Shown one piece after another: positions 24,111-26,904 of a DNA stretch of 26,904 nucleotides (position 1 is the stretch's first letter; each line of letters opens with the position of its first letter). Source of the stretch: Cloacimonetes bacterium UBA4175 (GTDB lineage Bacteria > Cloacimonadota > Cloacimonadia > Cloacimonadales > Cloacimonadaceae); the NCBI GenBank assembly GCA_002379855.1, contig DFUX01000096.1, positions 21,569-48,472 of the forward strand, in the 5' to 3' direction. The notes below the pieces were generated by a model. The model was not told where the DNA came from. It saw only the letters and a list, made by a program, of their open reading frames with translations, and made no database searches. Both the position numbers and the translations under genes were made by a program.

Positions 24111-24132
24111 TCAGGCCGTCAGGTTGCAAATG

Positions 24133-24208
24133 TGGCAGGACAGGCAGGAATCGAACCCGCAACCCCCGGTTTTGGAGACCGGTGCTCTACCAATTGAACT
24201 ACTGTCCT
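24133..24208 (-). tRNA. trnW: tRNA-Trp (anticodon CCA)
   Basis: 76 nt including the encoded CCA. The seven-base acceptor stem AGGACAG/CTGTCCT is perfect. The anticodon loop is CTCCAAA, giving CCA. The discriminator is G, as is typical of bacterial tRNA-Trp, and the T-loop GGTTCGATTCC is normal. It sits between rpmG and secE, within the same transcript direction. Confidence 0.97.
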
Positions 24209-24227
24209 GCAACAATTATGCTCTATA

Positions 24228-24374
24228 CTAACGCTGTTTGTGCAACGTGTGTTTCCGGCAGGTGGGGCAGAATTTCTTCAGCTCCATCCTGTTCGGATGT
24301 TTGCGCTTATTGCGTGTTGTGGTATAGTTCCTGTTTTTGCAATCTTCGCAAGCCAGGATAATTATATCTCTCAT
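24228..24374 (-). CDS. rpmG: 50S ribosomal protein L33
   Basis: A 48-residue protein: it begins MRDIIILACEDCKNRNYTTT, then RNKRKHPNRMELKKFCPTCR, and ends KHTLHKQR. The two CxxC pairs (Cys9/Cys12 and Cys36/Cys39) show the zinc-binding form of bL33. The signature NYTTTRNKR and the RMELKKFCP block are diagnostic. It lies 19 bases downstream of tuf and 19 bases upstream of tRNA-Trp, the standard tuf-rpmG-trnW-secE order. Confidence 0.96.
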   Translation of the reverse strand: MRDIIILACEDCKNRNYTTTRNKRKHPNRMELKKFCPTCRKHTLHKQR

Positions 24375-24393
24375 TTTTCCTTACCCGGATCTA

Positions 24394-25578
24394 CTACTCG
24401 ATAATGGAAGATACCACTCCGCTGCCGATGGTGCGGCCGCCTTCACGGATAGCAAAGCGCAGGCCCTGTTCCATCGCGATGGGGGTGATAAGTTCAGCGT
24501 TGATCTCAACGTTGTCACCGGGCATGACCATCAATACGCCTTCGGGCAGGGTCAGGGTTCCGGTCACGTCAGTGGTACGGAAATAGAACTGGGGACGGTA
24601 GCCGGTACGGAAGGGTTTCTGCCGTCCGCCTTCATCCGCTGTGAGTATGTAGGTCTGTCCCACGAACTTGGTGTGAGGAGTGATGGATTTGGGCTTGGCC
24701 AAAACCATTCCGCGTTCCACGTCGGTCTTTCCAAAACCGCGCAGCAGCACGCCAATGTTATCTCCAGCCTGGGCTTCGTCCAACAGTTTGCGGAACATTT
24801 CCACGCCGGTGCAAGTGGTTTCCACTGTCTCTCTGATACCAACGCGTTCGACCTTGTCACCGACTTTGATGACGCCGCGCTCGACACGGCCGGTAGCGAC
24901 AGTGCCGCGTCCGGGAATCGAGAAAACGTCTTCCACGGGAAGCAGGAAGGGTTTGTCTGTAGCGCGGTCAGGCTGAGGAACGTAAGAATCGACCGCGTCC
25001 ATCAGAGCCTGGATCTGGGCTTCGCCTTCGGGATCGGCGTTTAGGGCTTTGAGAGCTGATCCGCGGATAACGGGAAGTTCGCTGCCGGGGAATTCATACT
25101 TCTCAAGCAGTTCACGCACTTCCATCTCCACCAGGTCAAGAAGTTCCGGATCATCAACCAGGTCGCATTTGTTCATGAATACGACGATGGCGGGCACGCC
25201 CACCTGACGGGCAAGCAGGATGTGCTCGCGGGTCTGAGGCATGGGGCCATCATAAGCGCTCACGACGAGGATGGCACCATCCATCTGGGCAGCACCGGTG
25301 ATCATGTTTTTGATGTAGTCAGCATGTCCGGGGCAGTCCACATGCGCGTAGTGTCTGGTTTCTGTTTCATATTCGACGTGGGAAGTTGCGATGGTTATTC
25401 CGCGGGCTTTTTCTTCCGGTGCATTGTCGATACTGTCGAATGAACGGAATTTAGCGCCGCCCTTTTTGCTTAAATACGAAGTGATCGCTGCGGTGAGCGT
25501 GGTCTTGCCATGATCAATGTGTCCAATCGTACCAACATTAACATGTGGTTTGTTACGTACGAATTTTTCTTTTGCCAT
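24394..25578 (-). CDS. tuf: Elongation factor Tu
   Basis: GTPase that delivers aminoacyl-tRNA to the ribosome. At 394 residues it has all G motifs: GHIDHGKT (19-26), DCPGH with catalytic His85 (81-85), and NKCD (136-139). Residues 57-65, KARGITIAT, form switch I. Domains 2 and 3 are complete to VSSIIE. The SD GGAGGAAAA precedes the ATG. It follows four tRNA genes, as tufB does in E. coli, and is co-oriented with rpmG, tRNA-Trp and secE downstream. Confidence 0.98.
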   Translation of the reverse strand: MAKEKFVRNKPHVNVGTIGHIDHGKTTLTAAITSYLSKKGGAKFRSFDSIDNAPEEKARGITIATSHVEYETETRHYAHVDCPGHADYIKNMITGAAQMDGAILVVSAYDGPMPQTREHILLARQVGVPAIVVFMNKCDLVDDPELLDLVEMEVRELLEKYEFPGSELPVIRGSALKALNADPEGEAQIQALMDAVDSYVPQPDRATDKPFLLPVEDVFSIPGRGTVATGRVERGVIKVGDKVERVGIRETVETTCTGVEMFRKLLDEAQAGDNIGVLLRGFGKTDVERGMVLAKPKSITPHTKFVGQTYILTADEGGRQKPFRTGYRPQFYFRTTDVTGTLTLPEGVLMVMPGDNVEINAELITPIAMEQGLRFAIREGGRTIGSGVVSSIIE

Positions 25579-25640
25579 TTTTCCTCCAGGAATCCTGCAA
25601 CGGACTCCATGTCGTGTTTATTTCGTTATATAAAAGAAAG

Positions 25641-25716
25641 TGGAGCTCAAGATCGGACTCGAACCGATGACCTCCTCCTTACCAAGGAGGTGCTCTACCT
25701 GCTGAGCTACTTGAGC
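25641..25716 (-). tRNA. trnT: tRNA-Thr (anticodon GGU)
   Basis: 76 nt with encoded CCA. The acceptor stem GCTCAAG/CTTGAGC is perfect, the discriminator is U, and the anticodon stem CCTCC/GGAGG encloses loop TTGGTAA, giving anticodon GGT. It is the last tRNA before tuf, as thrT is in E. coli. Confidence 0.96.
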
Positions 25717-25744
25717 TGTTATATATACTTGTCTTAAATATCGT

Positions 25745-25821
25745 TGGAGCGGGAAACGGGGTTCGAACCCGCGACCCTCAGCTTGGAAGGCTGATGCTCT
25801 AGCCAACTGAGCTACTCCCGC
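25745..25821 (-). tRNA. trnG: tRNA-Gly (anticodon UCC)
   Basis: 77 nt with encoded CCA. The acceptor stem GCGGGAG/TTCCCGC has one G-U pair. The anticodon stem TCAGC/GCTGA encloses loop CTTCCAA, giving TCC. The discriminator is U, as usual for bacterial tRNA-Gly. It occupies the place of E. coli glyT. Confidence 0.96.
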
Positions 25822-25837
25822 TGGCCTGTTAAAAAAG

Positions 25838-25923
25838 TGGTGGACAGGGAAGGATTCGAACCTCCGCAGGCTCACGCCGCCGGGTTTACAGCCCGGTGCC
25901 ATTAACCACTCGACCACCTGTCC
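25838..25923 (-). tRNA. trnY: tRNA-Tyr (anticodon GUA)
   Basis: 86 nt with encoded CCA. The acceptor stem GGACAGG/CCTGTCC is perfect and the discriminator is A. The anticodon loop CTGTAAA gives GTA, and the long variable arm marks a class II tRNA. It occupies the place of E. coli tyrU. Confidence 0.97.
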
Positions 25924-25931
25924 ACAATTTA

Positions 25932-26006
25932 TGGAGCCGATGAAGGGAGTTGAACCCCCAACCTATTGATTACAAATCAATTGCTCTGCCATTGAGCTAC
26001 ATCGGC
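25932..26006 (-). tRNA. trnT: tRNA-Thr (anticodon UGU)
   Basis: 75 nt with encoded CCA. The acceptor stem GCCGATG/CATCGGC is perfect and the discriminator is U. The anticodon stem ATTGA/TCAAT encloses loop TTTGTAA, giving TGT. It is the first gene of the tRNA-tuf transcript and occupies the place of E. coli thrU. Confidence 0.97.
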
Positions 26007-26019
26007 ATCAAGTTTATCC

Positions 26020-26048
26020 AATCAATTTAAGCACTGTTTTTTTGTCAA
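26020..26048 (-). promoter_or_regulatory. Candidate promoter of the tRNA-tuf operon
   Basis: TTGACA (26043-26048, minus strand) is followed by an A-rich 17-base spacer and TTGATT (26020-26025), which lies 14 bases from the tRNA-Thr(UGU) 5' end. The -35 is perfect and the -10 weak, but the position is right for the start of the stable-RNA transcript. No other promoter-like pair was found nearer. Confidence 0.5.
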
Positions 26049-26304
26049 ACACTTTTTTGTTCACTCTATGCATACCCACGAAATAATGTGGAGAGTGCAT
26101 TTTTTTCGATTCCCTGATTATGTCAATCAAAAAGTCAGATTTCCCGCCAAACCGGGCTCGGGCTAATGCTAATTCGCTTTCATCAAGCTATCTATGCAAG
26201 TTGTAATTTGAAATACTCTCGTAAAGTTGGTGGTTAGGGTGGAAAGGAGGCGTCCAGAAAGGACTTCGTGGCATCGTGATGTCGTGGTGTTACTGATAAA
26301 GAAA

Positions 26305-26323
26305 TAGAACACGGACGACAGGA
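26305..26323. repeat. Degenerate TAGAACRCGGA repeat, copy 1
   Basis: TAGAACACGGACGACAGGA matches the last 19 bases of the window (26886-26904) at 16 of 19 positions. The flanks of both also share purine-rich GAAAGG-type runs. Function is unknown. Confidence 0.5.
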
Positions 26324-26425
26324 TCGACAGGATTTGCGCGGATATATTGAAAGGTGAAAAGGCAAAGTGATGAAGGCGGTTTGAGGTGTCCTGAAACAGA
26401 CCCTATCAGAACTATATACTGCGTC

Positions 26426-26490
26426 ATCCCGGGCAAGCCGGGGTCCTCGACGGATCGGTTACGATCCGGTGGGGTGGTTTGACCCGGGAT
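26426..26490. repeat. Nested REP-like hairpin element
   Basis: The outer arms ATCCCGGG (26426-26433) and CCCGGGAT (26483-26490) enclose an inner perfect seven-base stem CGGATCG/CGATCCG (26451-26457 and 26462-26468) with loop GTTA. The outer flanks read GTC before and CCAGTCTTTT after. The layout is that of repeated intergenic palindromes in many bacteria. It does not lie directly behind a gene. Confidence 0.6.
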
Positions 26491-26564
26491 CCAGTCTTTT
26501 AGAAAACTTATAGTTAGATTAAAAACAAAGAACACCCTCTCATCCTCCTATGAATTCGTTTTAT

Positions 26565-26584
26565 GCCCCTATATATATAGGGGC
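26565..26584. repeat. Perfect 20-bp palindrome
   Basis: GCCCCTATATATATAGGGGC reads the same on both strands. A GC-rich block follows directly (26585-26697), and a second palindromic repeat begins shortly after. It could be a transcript-end hairpin or the boundary of a repeated element. Confidence 0.65.
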
Positions 26585-26712
26585 TACGATCCCTCCAAAC
26601 CAGACGGGACGCTGCTTCCAGAGCCAGACGCGGGTGATACGACCCGGTAGCCCGGCAACTGCCGCCACCGTTTGCCCTCGCGCGCACGAGGCAGCTAAGT
26701 CTATATATTCCT

Positions 26713-26755
26713 GGGGTCATCCTTAACTTGGTGAGGGATGACCTAAGGATGATGG
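26713..26755. repeat. GGTCATCCTTA-type inverted repeat
   Basis: GGGGTCATCCTTA (26713-26725) and the opposite-facing GATGACCTAAGGATGATGG (26737-26755) are built from the same unit as the 10010-10058 palindrome. The centre differs (ACTTGGTGAG), so this copy is less symmetric. Bases 26715-26729 are the reverse complement of bases 1-15. Confidence 0.65.
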
Positions 26756-26885
26756 CGGCAAATCCAGTCGCAGCAAGGGAGAGCGCTATGAAGGAATATG
26801 AAGAATATTGCTGTTGTTATTGGTGAATGTAATACTATATTGTTTGCGTTCATCATTATTTATAGTGAAAAGGTGGAAAGGATTA

Positions 26886-26904
26886 TAGAACGCGGATAAC
26901 AGGA
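26886..26904. repeat. Degenerate TAGAACRCGGA repeat, copy 2 (cut by window end)
   Basis: It matches 26305-26323 at 16 of 19 bases. The window ends inside the element, so its length is unknown. Confidence 0.45.

Larger units (their letters stand above)
26007..26904. other. Long non-coding, repeat-rich region upstream of tRNA-tuf cluster
   Basis: I find no credible gene in about 900 bases. The region contains the candidate promoter of the tRNA operon (26020-26048), a nested REP-like hairpin (26426-26490), a 20-bp palindrome next to a GC-rich block (26565-26697), a GGTCATCCTTA-type repeat (26713-26755), and two copies of a degenerate TAGAACRCGGA repeat (26305-26323 and 26886-26904). Composition is patchy, which suggests several inserted short repeats. 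Confidence 0.6.

Noticed and set aside
26640..26670. Resemblance of AGCCCGGCAACTGCCGCC to the 3' core of cobalamin riboswitches
   Set aside because: The other conserved elements, including GCCACTG, are missing, and no gene follows on the plus strand within the window.
26514..26720. Minus-strand 68-codon frame across the GC-rich block
   Set aside because: It reads through a palindrome and the GC-rich repeat-like block. The composition follows the DNA rather than protein constraints, and no convincing SD was seen.

Overview
The window comes from a bacterial chromosome. Almost every gene lies on the minus strand, so the order of transcription runs from high to low coordinates. The best guess for the organism is an anaerobe of the FCB superphylum, most likely Cloacimonadota (Candidatus Cloacimonas-like). 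The support is a PorV/PorQ-type outer-membrane protein, exported proteins ending in FlgD-like or type IX secretion-like C-terminal domains, a lone butyrate kinase, and an RNA polymerase beta' carrying an SI3-like insertion. This placement is inference from gene content; no 16S rRNA gene is present.

Layout in transcription order. Positions 26904-26007 are non-coding and rich in repeats: GGTCATCCTTA-type repeats, a nested REP-like hairpin, a 20-bp palindrome and a GC-rich block. Then comes one long information-processing cluster: tRNA-Thr(UGU), tRNA-Tyr(GUA), tRNA-Gly(UCC), tRNA-Thr(GGU), tuf, rpmG, tRNA-Trp, secE, nusG, rplK, rplA, rplJ, rplL, a strong hairpin, rpoB, rpoC, rpsL, rpsG and a perfect terminator at about 11763. 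The tRNA order before tuf is the same as thrU-tyrU-glyT-thrT-tufB of E. coli.

Next is a short, apparently AT-richer accessory patch (about 10140-11700) with a beta-propeller lipoprotein and a 70-residue exported peptide. It is bounded on one side by a near-perfect 49-bp palindrome. After it come butyrate kinase followed by an exported clostripain-family protease; a 174-bp gap with three perfect DnaA boxes and one near-match; a SpoU-type RNA methyltransferase; and a housekeeping operon tdk-yggT-divIVA-punA (thymidine and purine salvage, and division or polarity functions). The last operon is dksA-lspA followed by three envelope genes: an exported OB-fold/cohesin-like/FlgD-like protein, a PorV-like barrel and a small coiled-coil membrane protein. 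It ends near a hairpin at 171-208.

The most notable points are residue 88 of ribosomal protein S12, which is Ile instead of the near-universal Lys; several unusual residues in the rifampicin pocket of RpoB; an extra segment of about 100 residues in the beta' jaw; the DnaA-box cluster; and a family of short palindromic repeats found at both window ends and at 10010-10058. No CRISPR array, transposase, phage gene or antibiotic cassette was seen.
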